Below, piece by piece: positions 1 to 10,193 of a stretch of DNA of 64,000 nucleotides; position 1 is the first letter of the stretch, and every line of letters starts with the position of its first letter. The stretch spans positions 78,772,097-78,836,096 of the forward strand of contig CM037590.1 in the NCBI GenBank assembly GCA_021018995.1, in the 5' to 3' direction. Under the pieces are notes generated by a model that ran no database searches, was not told the DNA's origin, and saw only the letters and a list, made by a program, of their open reading frames with translations. The position numbers and the translations under genes were made by a program. The DNA is from Chloranthus sessilifolius. Taxonomy: Eukaryota; Streptophyta; Magnoliopsida; Chloranthales; Chloranthaceae.

Positions 1-218
1 TCGAGAGGTTGAGAAAGTACAGGTTGCGGTTGAATCCCCAAAAGTGTGCATTCGGCGCTATGTCAGGAAAACTATTAGGCTTTATTATCAGTAGGAGAGA
101 GATTGAGGTCGATCCGACCAAGATCAAGGCCATCACTGAAATGCCTCCACCGTCTATAGAGAAGAAGGTCAGAGGCTTTTTAGGCAGAATCTAGTACATC
201 AGTCGGTTCATTGCACAG
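1..218 (+). pseudogene. TatA reverse transcriptase, C-terminal fragment
   Basis: This is the end of the reverse transcriptase thumb/connection region. It contains LNPQKCAFGAMSGKLLGF and RGFLGRI-type motifs, followed by the start of the Y-I-x-R-F segment seen in all Ty3 polymerases. The catalytic palm lies outside the window. Reading on the same strand resumes after the solo LTR, at 2089. TatB's reverse transcriptase at 50541-51605 is the best internal match. This is a fossil fragment with no expected product. Confidence 0.88.
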
Positions 219-223
219 TTAAC
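219..223. repeat. Target-site duplication TTAAC around the solo LTR
   Basis: TTAAC stands immediately before the TG end of the solo LTR and again immediately after its CA end, at 2084-2088. A 5-bp duplication is typical of Ty3 integration and fixes the insertion boundaries to the base. Confidence 0.88.
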
Positions 224-2083
224 TGTTTCTGCTTCTTAGTGTGCTTGATTTATGTGTGTTTTGAAAACAGGTTTGCAACTGCTAAATTATACTAAAAAAA
301 ATAAAGAAATATCAGCACAGGTTGAAGTGAATTAGCCTGCAAGATCAGGGCCAATTGTAGCAAGTTTTAAATGTAAGTGAGTGAAAGATCGTCCACAGAG
401 AATTTGTCTAAAATGCAAGATAAACCTCCAGATCTGAGCTACCAGATTTGGCCTCTTATCCTATCTAGAAAGCACATAAGATGGGAGGTTGAATTTGTCA
501 CATTAACTAAATGATAAAAGTAAAAATTAAACTAAGTGATCCAGATCCGAGTTGGGGAAACGTTTGAGGTAAACTTATATAAAAAAATAGAGAAGTAATA
601 TCTAACTTTGATTTGGTCCTTGAAAACTAATGAGAACGACTACAGCTCAACTGAGAGATGATCCAATCTTCATCTGGCTACAAGCGCAGATGCAAGAGAA
701 ATGAATCTAATTTAAGGATTAGGTATAAGCTTATGGCTATGGTCTGTCCACTTTAATGGCCACAAACCATCCAATAATCTTTAATCCAAAGCCTTAGTTT
801 AGAACAAGAAACATCACTACAAATGCCGTGAGAGATTAGGTTACCAACACTAATTCTCACAGGATTAATGAATCAAGGGAAATTGTATGAAAAATAGTAA
901 ATCTAAAGGAGTCTAATGCAATAAGGAGATCAGAGGGAACCCTTAACATGAGTCCAATTGAGAATATATGGTTTACAGCAACCTTTTCAAATCCACCATT
1001 ACAATTACAGAGCACAGCTTAAACAGCTCTCAGATTTGTAGTCTTGAATACAACTCTCCTTTGAATTACAGAAATGTCTCACAGCTCCCAATTGCAAGTC
1101 AAAGTGAAGCTATTACATGGATTTCAGACAAATTATCTAGTTTGGAAATGGGGGAATAGGAATGAAACTCAAAATCTGGATGCCCAAATTGGGCAAATGG
1201 TTCGTCTATTTATAGTTTTCCCTAAGTCCAGCTCAGATGTGTATCAATCAATCAGAGGTGCTCAGATCTGTATTGACCAATGGTGGTCGAGCACGAGGAT
1301 CCAGATCTGTTCTGGCCAATCAGAATTCCTCGATCCGTTCAGCCAATCAGGTGAAAAAGGCATCAATTCTGTTATGCATTTTGCAAATCTGTTAGAGTTT
1401 CTAGAAGTTCCCGCCAAGTTATTTCATCTCTAGGTGCTCACGTGGGGTGGAATATGCCTTCGCTTCATGCTTAGAATCCTCTGGAACGTCCCTAGGTTTT
1501 TAAATGCATTGGGATGCGTGAAACAGATTACTGAATTGCCCTTGCAAAAGCTGAGAACCTCCAGAATACCTTTTCGCAAAGTTTAGGGGGCTTTTCGCAA
1601 GGTGTTGTAACTCCTGAAGCTCTTTTCGCAAGGTTCTGGTTCTATTCGAATTGAGTTTTCTCCTTTTCGAAAAGGTAAATCATCTCTTCGAAGAGTTCAG
1701 ATGCTCTTCGAAAGCTTAAGCCTAGAGTTTTTGTTCTTTTCGCAGAGTTTCAGGTTCTTTGCGAAAAGTTCAGGTTCTTTGCGAAAAGTACTCTGTAGTG
1801 CATTTTTCTGTTCAAATTGCTCCATACTTCTTCTCTGGGTTGAGACCAGGTCTTTGCCTCTTCAATTCAGACCTTCCAGCAGCTAGTGAGGTTGTTTCTT
1901 CTCTTTCTTTCTTTGGATTGACATGGGTTGTCATCTTTTTGGCACTTTTACGCTTCTTTTATGGTTAAGCCTGTCTTTATTGTTAGCTGCAACACAAGCA
2001 CTTAAAACACTTATTTAGTTCTCTCAAAGGTCTATCAAGACTCAAATTAAGGGGCGAAAAATGGTATTTTTTAGTTCTCAACA
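224..2083 (-). mobile_element. Solo LTR of an Athila-like element inserted in TatA pol
   Basis: The 1860-bp block begins TGTTTCTGC and ends CTCAACA on the plus strand, flanked by TTAAC duplications, with no coding domains between. Its reverse complement starts TGTTGAGAACTAAAAAATACC, close to the start of the AthA LTRs (TGTTAAGACCTAAAAAGTACC). Internally it shares stretches such as CTTCATCTGGCTACAAGC (670-687) with the AthB LTR at about 63054. It is therefore a minus-strand Athila LTR closer to AthB than to AthA. A lone LTR of this kind is the usual product of recombination between the two LTRs of a full element. Positions 1550-1800 hold a cluster of TTTTCGCAAG/GCGAAAAG motifs, the counterpart of the CTCGCG cluster in AthA. 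Confidence 0.88.
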
Positions 2084-2088
2084 TTAAC

Positions 2089-2590
2089 TCCGATATGCGC
2101 ACCGATCTTCAAGCTACTAAGAAAGGATTCCCCAGTTGAGTGGAATGATGACTGCCAAGCTGCATTTGACAAGATCAAGGGTTACCTCCTAAATCCTCCG
2201 GTATTGGTACCACCTGTACCTGATAGACCCCTGATAATGTACCAGTCCACGACAGAGTTTTCCATGGGCTGTGTGTTAGGGCAGCATGATGAGACAGGAA
2301 GAAGAGAGCAGGCAATCTACTACTTGAGCAAGAAGTTCACTGATTATGAGACGCGTTATTCTCATCTAAAGAAACCATGCTTAGCGCTCGTATGGGCTAG
2401 TCAAAGACTTCGACACTACCTGTTATCCCAAAGCCGTTTTACTTCTATCATGGATGGATCCGTTGAAGTAGCTGTTCGAGAAACCTGCTCTCATTGGTCG
2501 AACTGCACGATGGTAGCAACTTCTCTCTAAATTTGACATTACTTATGTCACCCAGAAGTCGATCAAGGGGCAAGCACTCGCTGATCATCT
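2089..2590 (+). pseudogene. TatA RNase H (Ty3-type)
   Basis: The conceptual translation shows FEWNDD-like and CQAAFDKIK segments, then RPLIMYQSTTEFSMGCVLGQ, then YYLSKKFTDYETRYSHLKK. This is the standard arrangement of the RNase H domain that follows Ty3 reverse transcriptase and removes RNA from the RNA-DNA hybrid. It is homologous throughout to TatB 50035-50540. It ends in KGQALADHLAENLLPDYE, which leads into the second RNase H. Confidence 0.85.
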
Positions 2591-2599
2591 TGCAGAGAA

Positions 2600-3335
2600 C
2601 CTTCTGCCGGACTACGAGCCTCTACAGACTGAATTCCCTGATGAGGACATCCTGTTCATGACTGCAGAGGATACGAAGGAAACAGAAGAGTCCTGAGTAA
2701 TGCACTTTGATGGGGCATCGCATGTTGAAGGCCAAGGAGTTGGCGCCATTCTTATCTCGCCAAGAGGATTGCATGTACCCATCTCAATCAAGTTGAACTT
2801 CCCATGGACCAATAATATGGCCGAGTATGAAGCCTGTATAGTTGGTTTACAGGTGGCTCTTGATCTGAATATAACTCACCTCAAGGTCTTTGGGGATTCA
2901 CAGTTAATCATATGCCAGACCAACGGAGATTGGAAGACCAAGGATGAGAAGCTGATCTCGTACCATGAACATCTTGAGGATCTGATAACCCGCTTTGAGG
3001 AAGTCACCTTCTCCTATGTGCCGCGAGCAAGAAATCAGTTTGCCGATGCCCTGGCTACCCTGGTCTCTATGGTTGAGATTTCGTTCGAAGTTGAGATGAA
3101 GCTGATCATGATAGAGCAGAGGGATGAATCAGCATTCTGTCACCTGATCGAGGGATCTACCGAGTTAGATGGTGAGCCACCCTGGTTGTCAGACATCAAG
3201 AATTTCCTTGAGACCCGAACTATCTCGGAAGGAACATTGAAGGTAGACAGACGCACCATCCAACGATTGGTAACGAACTATGTCATCTGTGACGATCTCC
3301 TGTACAAACGGTCTCACGACAATGTTCTGCTCTGA
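2600..3335 (+). pseudogene. TatA second (archaeal-type) RNase H and pre-integrase linker
   Basis: The core is FDGASHVEGQGVGAIL, then NNMAEYEACIVGLQVALDL, then VFGDSQLIICQ, then ARNQFADALATL. This places the acidic residues D, E, D and D in RNase H order, with the spacing of the additional RNase H known in Tat/Ogre elements. The remainder, about 3090-3335, is linker rich in acidic and aromatic residues that precedes integrase. Presence of this domain separates TatA and TatB from the Athila and Tekay elements in the window, which have a single RNase H. Confidence 0.88.
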
Positions 3336-4419
3336 TGCCTAACCGAGAGAGAAGCGGTTGAGATCATGAAGGAGTCTGCGGGGCACACGTCAGTGGACAC
3401 ATGCCCGCTAAGAAAATCCTAAGGCAAGGATACTTTTGGACCACTTTAGAGACTGATTGCTACAAACACGTTCAGAAGTGCTACAAGTGCCAAGAACACT
3501 CCAGTCTAATACATGCTCCGGTCATTAATTTACACAGCATGATCACTCCTTGGCTGCTCACCACCTGGGTCTCATCGTCATCGGCAAGATCAATCCTAAG
3601 GCTTCCAACGGACATCAGTTCATCCTCGTCGCAGTGGAGTACTTCACGAAGTGGGTAGAGGCAGCCTCCTATACGAGCATTAAGGCCAGTCATGTCGAAA
3701 AGTTCATCAAGAATAACATCATTTGCAGATTCGGTGTGCCCAAGGATATCATCACTGATAATGGTACTAATTTCACTAATAGGCGCATTCAAGCCTTGTG
3801 TGCGCGATTCCAGATCAAGCATCATCGATCATCCCCATAGAGGCCTCAGACGAATGGAGCTGTAGAAGCGGCCAACAAAACTCTGATCTGCATTCTGGAG
3901 AAGATGGTAGTCACTTACAAAGATTGGAGTGAGCAGTTACCCTTGGCACTTTGGGCCTATAGAACGTCTATCCGTACCGCTACAGGGGCAACACCATTCT
4001 CGCTTGTGTATGAAACCGAGGCTGTGCTACCCGTTGAGGTCAAAGTACCGTAACTCTGTATCCTTTTGGAATCCCATCTGCCCAAAGCTGAGAAAGAAAG
4101 ATCCCGTTTTGAGCAGTTAGATTTGATTGACGAGAAGAGACTCCTAGCTTTGTGTCAAACCCAGGTCTGTCAGAGGAGAATTGCACGTGCTTACAATAAA
4201 TGTGTTCGTGGTCGAGATCTAAGGGTAGGAGACACTATGCTGAAGAAGATCTTCCCTTCCCTCCATGCCGATCTAAGAGGGAAGTTTAAGCTAAATTGGG
4301 AAGGACCCTACGTCATCCGAGAAGTGTTATCGGGATACGCCATTCGCCTCGCCACCATGGACGGAGACCACTTTCCTGAGCCCAGCAACGCTGGATACCT
4401 CCATAGGTTCTACTCATAG
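3336..4419 (+). pseudogene. TatA integrase
   Basis: The N-terminal zinc-binding part is recognisable by HVQKCYKCQEHS. The catalytic core shows FILVAVEYFTKWVEA, then FGVPKDIITDNGTNF, then RPQTNGAVEAANKT, giving the D, D and E positions of the DDE fold. The C-terminal part includes GKFKLNWEGPYVIREV, the GPY-like module common to Ty3 integrases, and ends PSNAGYLHRFYS at 4419. TatB 48150-49300 is the nearest relative in the window. It is broken more than once. Confidence 0.88.
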
Positions 4420-5030
4420 GTCTTACGACAAGGTAAGTGTTGATAAAGGTAGATGCGTGACCACTTAAGGACCTCATAGAAGAGGCCACATTTCAAAGAC
4501 AAGTAGCCCAAAAAAAACACAAAAAATTTTCCCTGAATACCTTTACCCTTTTTGCTACACACGTCGGGCCAATAACCATTTCTTTCATATGCCCCTCCCA
4601 AAAACATCAAAAAAAGAAAAGAAGAAAAATCCCAACCAAAAAAATATATATATATATATACATATAAAAAAAATGCAAAACCCCAAAAGCAGGGATCAAG
4701 AATGAAAATGAAACGACTAGGGCACGTACCGTAAAAATCCCTTGGAAAGGACGAGGAATCACCAAATCTGGAATTCACTCGGAGCTTAAATCTAAAATCC
4801 CAGAAAAACCCAACCTGTTTGAGCCCCGACCACATTACAACCTGAAAGAAAGCCCTCTTTAAGGTCCACAAGCAGTCATAGCATCTGTTACATCAGCACA
4901 AGCTAAGTTAACGGACCACACAAAACTTCATCCAGCCGGCTATGATGGAATCGATGTCCATGTCGTGGCTTTCTGGTTCTTGAAGTAAAAGAAAAAAAAT
5001 TAATTAATTAATTTGAGTTCAAAGCAAGAT
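4420..5030 (+). other. TatA 3' spacer, no gene
   Basis: Noncoding A-rich sequence downstream of integrase, with short AT dinucleotide runs near 4646-4670 and A runs. A 153-residue antisense open frame here is low in complexity and has no recognisable domain, so I do not call it a gene. Confidence 0.6.
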
Positions 5031-5225
5031 GGACGTGGTGAAAAACCCGTAAGGGCACCGCGGGTAAAAACAACGAACTCACGCGGACCAGGTGAAAACC
5101 TGAAAAGGCACCTGGGGTAAGAGAGCGAACCCATGGACGTAGTGAAAACCCGAAACGGCGCTACGGGTAAGAACAGGGATGACAGGCATAGCGAAAACCT
5201 GTCTTGGGCGCTGTGAGCAAAAATG
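5031..5225 (+). repeat. Four ~50-bp tandem units, each with a short inverted repeat
   Basis: Units start near 5031, 5085, 5135 and 5185 (periods 54, 50 and 50). Each reads roughly stem, AAAACC-rich loop, stem, GGGTAA. The stems are GTGGTG with CACCGC, CCAGGTG with CACCTGG, CGTAGTG with CGCTACG, and CATAGCG with CGCTGTG. Most of the pairing is kept although the stem sequences differ. Three reverse-oriented units of the same kind lie in TatB at 47406-47544, so this is a family-level feature of the Tat 3' region. Confidence 0.85.
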
Positions 5226-5542
5226 TCAAGAAAAGAGAGGTTAGGAGAGGATCTGTTCCGGCCCGCATATTTTAGTCTGGACCCCTTGAGCCTCTTCTCC
5301 CCTTTTGCTGGGCCGCTCATGTTAAAAATTGGATCGGATCCCGATCAAGTATGTCGTCTTGACCGCGTCGTCTGACACATGACCAAAGATAAAGACAAAA
5401 GACTAATTAATCTCGGGGAAGTTGACCTTTCCATGTTTAAAAGAAAAAAAACCTGAGCCTCATGAACAGGGTTCGACCATGCTCAAAAAAGGACGCACAA
5501 GTTGGCCTCATAAATACCGACCTCACAAAAAGAAGGAGAAAA

Positions 5543-5790
5543 GGAGAAAATTTCAAAAAAAAAAAGATAATAGATTTTCCTTTTTCATAAAGAGCCCCAC
5601 ACTGTGTAGGAGAAAATTTTAAAAAAGATAATATATTTTCCTTTTCCATAAAGAGCCCCACACTGTGTAGGAGAAAATTTCCAAAAAAGATAATAGATTT
5701 TCCTTTTCCATAAAGAGCCCCACACTGTGTAGGAGAAAATTTTAAAAAAGGATAATAGATTTTCCTTTTCCATAAAAGACCTTATGTTAC
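5543..5790 (+). repeat. Four ~62-bp tandem repeats
   Basis: The phrase GGAGAAAATTT starts at 5543, 5609, 5670 and 5732, giving periods of 66, 61 and 62 bp. Each unit continues with an A run, GATAATAGATTTTCC and CATAAAGAGCCCCACACTG. The copies are nearly identical, so the expansion is recent relative to the element. No counterpart was seen in TatB. Confidence 0.92.
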
Positions 5791-6439
5791 GAGACGTATG
5801 GAAGAAAATTCGAACACCAAAAGAAATATATATATATATATATCTATATAGCAGATTTCATTTCTTTTCTTATAGCGTTATGTGTTAAGTGTCACGTCCC
5901 AAAAAGATAACAACATGACACACTTTCAACTTTCTGCCTTATTTACAAGTATAAAAAAAAAAAAAAAAAAAAACAACCCAAAAAAAGAGATCTCTGTTAA
6001 GGGGCATCAGCCCCCCTCTGTATATATGATCTATGGTATGTGCAGGAACAGGTCAGGGGCAGGGACCATGCTTCAAAGCACTGATCTCTGCAAGGAGATA
6101 GTCCTCACGGGCATTCCGATTAGGCAACCACCTACCATGAAGACTCTTCTGCCACATCTGTGAAGGCCAATCAGATCATGAGACTCACCAAAAGCCCACC
6201 AAGAACCTCACTCTAGTCAAGAGTGCTCTCACCTCCGAATCTCACTCGCCCTTTCCTTCTCCAAAGCCTCTCACAAAGCCTCTCTCTCACTGAAAGAGAC
6301 TCAATCCTAGTCCGGAGTATCGTTTCCTTGTATGGGCAGGGCCCCGTCTCTATCACATCTATCGAAATCGGGCTAGGGACAGGTAAGATCTCGGATGCCA
6401 GCCAAACCTTGTAATAAGAGGAGAGAATGCCCCCCTGAA
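5791..6439. other. TatA 3' region between repeats and captured gene
   Basis: Noncoding. It holds a TA dinucleotide run (about 5826-5850), an A run near 5955 and mixed sequence. The part nearest 6440 may be the 3' untranslated part of the antisense plant-mobile-domain relic. No other feature is recognised. Confidence 0.5.
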
Positions 6440-8056
6440 CTAAGCTTCACATGTGTGCCGATTGGCAGGTCTCCCAGAGGGCTGCTATGTGGTCTAGGTC
6501 ACTGAGAAAACCCCGAGGGAATAGTAGAGAGCATAGGGGCGACCTCACAGTGCACGACACGTGTTGGGTATATCCGAATTGACGGAGCACCCGGGATGGG
6601 AAATAGTAGGTACTACCAGTCAACCCCAAAAGCGTGATACCCTCAAAATCAGAGAGCAGACAATCGGAAAGGTGTCGTCCATCCAGGGAAGTTGTCAGAT
6701 CAACTCCCCATCAGATAGCCACAGGCTCAGTTCCTCGATACTCCCATGAGGCAGTCTCGAGCACCGGGTCAGAAAGCCCCGAGCCACATCCCCTCTTACC
6801 AAGCAAAATCTCGCCACGGGCCCCATGATAGCCAAATGGTCTCCTAGCCAAATCTGAATGAGGAGTGGACTCCCGCTAAGAATCTCGACCTGGCCCGAGG
6901 CTGAGGCATCCAAGCCCCAATACATCTCAGCCAGGACCAGGTGTACCAGTGAACGACCTCCCTCCAATTGCTCATAAGGGGGAACATAGGAACTTCAGAT
7001 AGAAGCAGAGGGTGACCAGGTTGGAAATGCAGATACCCCCAAACCTGAGAAAGCAACCAGATAAAAATAGATATGCCATAAAAGGGAAAAGTTAGACAAA
7101 CGGAGACCAGAGGATAAAATACCTCAAGTGCGGGCCAGAAGCCCACAACGGAGCTGGACTCCCCAAGTACGGCTCGCGCCAGGCTAGACATGAGCACCGC
7201 ATAGCCAGCACCGCCCGAATCAAACCGATGCATGTTGTCCCAGTTCACCATAAGACTGAGAAGGGACAATGAGAGCCACCCCCCGCTGGTATTTGAAAGA
7301 AGAGTCTTACCCAAAAGGAACAATAGAGAAATACGGGCCAGAATCAGTGCACACTCTGGCTCGAGATAAATGGCTGCATCGGGGTGTCCCAGATCCATTA
7401 ACTCATTAGGCTCAAACAAACTAACCAGCCGGATAACTTGACTTCAGAACCGCGAACATTCCGTGAGGGTGGGCAAGCCCCTATCAGCCGAGTAACCTCC
7501 TCCCTATCAGGTGTGCGGGTAGGTGTCACTGGCACCCCTCCAATGCGAACCCCAGTGATCATGGACCAGTCCACGGGTGTAAGGGTCATCTCAGCCACGT
7601 CATGGTCTCAGGGTGAAAGTGCTCTATCAGGGCCTTCACATAGGCCGTGTCGACCCTCACAGTGGGGCATGAAATAAAATCCCCAAAACCGGCTTGAGCA
7701 AGCAGGTCCTTCACCACTGGGGGAAGATAGAGCACGAGGTGCTGGAGATCGAACCAGCCACCTCGGAACATGATATGAGGTAAAGGCTGTAAACAAAAAG
7801 AATCTATCAAATAGGAACAAAATGGTATAGCAAAAGCATCAAAGGAAAAGAAAATGGCTCATCGGTTTACCTGGCTAGCAATCCCGTAGTTGGAGATATG
7901 AGTGTGCTGACAATGGAGGAGGCCGGTACGGGCGGCTTCACCTTGCATTTCATACCAGGGTTGAGAAGAGCGCTGAGAAATGATAAACTGCTCCCCATGA
8001 GGACCATAGGCCATCTCTGGCCCCTCCTGTTGATCTTGCCCTTCATCGCCAGACAT
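6440..8056 (-). pseudogene. Captured plant mobile domain (PMD) gene, antisense in TatA
   Basis: On the minus strand, from about 8056 downward, the pieces line up with the plant mobile domain (aminotransferase-like, MAIN/MAIL type). In order they are ALIEHFHPETMTW, AEMTLTPVDWSMITGVRIGG, GGRSLVHLVLAEMYWGLDAS, SPLLIQIWLGDHL and, near the C-terminus, RVLRQFGYTQHV. An intron-like interval at 7045-7122 starts GTATTTTA and ends TTTCTCAG on that strand. PMD proteins in plants act in transposon silencing and development. Extra antisense frames between integrase and the 3' LTR are reported for Tat elements. The relic carries a few breaks. TatB has no equivalent, so it is a gain in TatA's branch or a loss in TatB's. 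The family call rests on motif recognition by eye. Confidence 0.78.
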
Positions 8057-8464
8057 CCTAAAAATGTGGAACACATCGGTATAAGGAAAGGTTTTTAAAG
8101 AAAAAAAACAAACAAAAAAAAGAAGAAAAATAAGAGAAAAAAGGGGGGGAGAAATGCATTAATCCATCATGAAAGAAACATAAAAAAAAAATATGAATGA
8201 TGAATGATGATGATATAATAAAAAAAAAATTGAAAAATGATGAATAAAAAAGGGGGAACATAGGCATAAGGAATCACATATACTTGAAAGAAAATCAAAA
8301 GCATTAATCTTTCACCACAAAGAGGAAGAGCATCAAGCATTTCAAACAAAAATCATTATCAAAATCTAAAGGAAAGATGAAAGAGGGGTCGTGATTACCT
8401 TCAATAGGAGAGGAAATAGATCTAAAGATCGATGGAGAGTGAACGCTTTTACACAGGGACACCT
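8057..8464. other. AT-rich stretch upstream of the PMD relic
   Basis: Low-complexity A-rich and ATGATG-rich sequence. If the antisense gene was ever expressed separately, its promoter would lie here. I see no convincing TATA box or initiator, and no coding capacity. Confidence 0.4.
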
Positions 8465-8800
8465 CATGCCTGATCCGGCAGGCAAAATACTGGTCATGTT
8501 TATCCCCGATCATTAGGAACCTGCTGTCGAACCCACTTTCCTAAACAAGATAGCTGGGTCTAATTTGTTTGAAGACTAAGACCACACATCCCCAGGAGTC
8601 AGGACCTGATCCGGCAGGCAGATAATTTTATCCATCCCTGATCACTGTTCCCTAAACATTCCCCAGGAGTCAGGGCCTGATCCGACAGGTAAACAAACTC
8701 ATCCATCACTGGTCGCTCCTGGGAACATACACCTAGCCCAAAATCTTCCCCGACAGGAGGCGAGACCTAATCTGACAGGCAAACCAAGGACCTATCACCG
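8465..8800. repeat. Imperfect tandem repeats with CCTGATCCGGCAGGCA core
   Basis: The phrase C-TGATC-GGCAGG or close variants recurs at about 8470, 8604, 8678 and 8767, followed each time by a TATCCATCCCTGATCACTG-like tail. The first copies carry GGAGTCAGGACCTGATCC. The units are degenerate and unevenly spaced (about 70-130 bp), which points to an old expansion. A related tail (CACCGGAATGTGCACATCCCC) recurs past AthA near 36670. Confidence 0.7.
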
Positions 8801-8904
8801 GAATGCGCATGTCCTTAAGGTGTATCAACATGACAAGTTGATCTGCCTAAGGATACATGCAAAAATAAAAATAGTTTGAGCATGCTCAAAGTCTCGAACT
8901 GACA

Positions 8905-9003
8905 TGTGCAAAAAAAAAAAGAAGAAAAAAGAAGAAAAAAAAGAAGAAAAAAAAGAAAAAAGAAGAAAAAAGAAGAAAAAAAAAAGAAGAAGAAAAAAAG
9001 AAG
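8905..9003 (+). repeat. Pure purine (GAA/A)n tract
   Basis: About 100 bases composed only of A and G, mostly GAAGAAAAA variants. It lies about 50 bp left of the AthA insertion site. Long one-sided purine tracts can form triplex DNA; no other function is claimed. Confidence 0.9.
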
Positions 9004-9049
9004 GGGAAAGTTCGGGATAACAACCTTTTTTTATGTAGTTAAATCCTGT

Positions 9050-9054
9050 GTAGG
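9050..9054. repeat. Target-site duplication GTAGG of AthA
   Basis: GTAGG directly precedes the 5' LTR, and GTAGG directly follows the 3' LTR at 36167-36171. The match is exact and proves that the two distant LTRs belong to one insertion, despite about 22 kb of intervening sequence that includes another element. Confidence 0.95.
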
Positions 9055-9249
9055 TGTTAAGACCTAAAAAGTACCACTTTTCACCCCTTAACTTAACCTT
9101 TGATTAGACCCTTAGCCACCTAATAAGTTCTTGTTAAGTGTTTTGTGTAGGTAATAATCAGCAGTGAAATAAGGCCAGGAATCCTGCTAAGGAGCCTACT
9201 TTGGCATCAGAAACCCCTCAGAAGAATGAAGTCTGAATCCATACCTGAA

Positions 9250-9990
9250 ATGAGCCTCGCGCAGCTGACCCAAGCTTTAGAGGATTCAGGAGAAATATGC
9301 CTCGCGCAGTTCAACTGAGCTTCCCAAGACTTTACAGCAACCTCTCGGACAGATGAGTAACTAAAGAGCTTCAGAAACTCAAACTCGTGCAGCTCTCGCG
9401 AAGGTCAAGAGTAGAACACATCACGTAGTGTCACGCAGTTCAAAGCAGACCTCTCTCAATCTCTCACAGTTTGCTCAGAACAGCTGAGGAGAGAGAGCTT
9501 CAGAAGATTCCTCACGCAGCTATCGCGCAGTCGCCGCGAGATGCAATTATCAGAAGAAGAACTCCTCGCGCAATTCTCACACCATTCAAGAAGAAAACAT
9601 CCTGGCGAAGGCAAAGCCATCCTCGCAAAGATCAATTAAGACATGGAACCTCGCGCAGTTTAGAACTCATTAAAGCCTCGCAAGGTAACTCACGAAGTCC
9701 AGTAAAGAGAAGTGCTCACGAAGTTCTCGCGCTGTTCAAATTCACTCTCGCGAAGAACAGCCCAGTGAAGACCGAGCAACCTCGCGACTGCTTGAACTTC
9801 AACCCCGTGACATCTGAGACTGTGTTTTCTACTCAACCTCGCGAAGCCCAATCCAGCGAGAGTGCAATTCTCTACTGCGCGATTGCTTGAAGAGCAAACT
9901 AAGGCAACCTCACGACGGCTGAAGCTTTAATGTCAAATCATCCTAGCGAAGAGCAAAGAGCTACCACGCGACAAGTCTGGGAAACTACAG
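9250..9990 (+). promoter_or_regulatory. U3 cluster of CTCGCGCAG / CTCGCGAAG motifs
   Basis: More than a dozen short CG-rich motifs of the form CTCGCG followed by CAG or AAG, some inverted, are scattered through about 740 bp upstream of the TATA box. The same cluster occupies the 3' LTR at about 33790-34510, partly eroded by CG to TG/CA changes. Clustered repeats upstream of a TATA box look like an enhancer array, but the binding factor is unknown. Confidence 0.65.
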
Positions 9991-10187
9991 CTGCCTAGCG
10001 AAGCTCTAAACCTAAACTACCATCTCTTTAGCAGAGGACCTTCTGGGAATATCCAGCAATTAGGGCACCCACTCCCACACTCAAATCTCTGTGCATGCGC
10101 CCTGAGGCATTCAAGGATCATTGTTAGGCCACATGGCATTGTTAAAATTAGGGTTTCCTTAACCCTAATGCGTTGTCACTCCACTGC

Positions 10188-10193
10188 TATATA
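10188..10193 (+). promoter_or_regulatory. AthA LTR TATA box
   Basis: TATATA in the context CACTGCTATATACACCC. The 3' LTR has TATATAA at 34722-34728 in the same place. It is the only TATA-like motif following the U3 motif cluster. The transcription start would be expected about 30 bp downstream. Confidence 0.6.

Noticed and set aside
4410-4871. Minus-strand frame of 153 codons, aromatic- and phenylalanine-rich
   Set aside because: It lies over A-rich noncoding sequence downstream of TatA integrase, so the composition explains the residues. No domain and no counterpart in TatB.
5437-5773. Antisense frames with repeated FSPTQCGALYEKGK-like words
   Set aside because: These are translations of the 62-bp tandem repeat, not a protein repeat gene.
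6845-7419. A stand-alone membrane protein on the minus strand (leucine-rich 191-codon frame)
   Set aside because: The frame coincides with part of the plant-mobile-domain relic, including its intron-like interval; the hydrophobic stretch comes partly from that interval.
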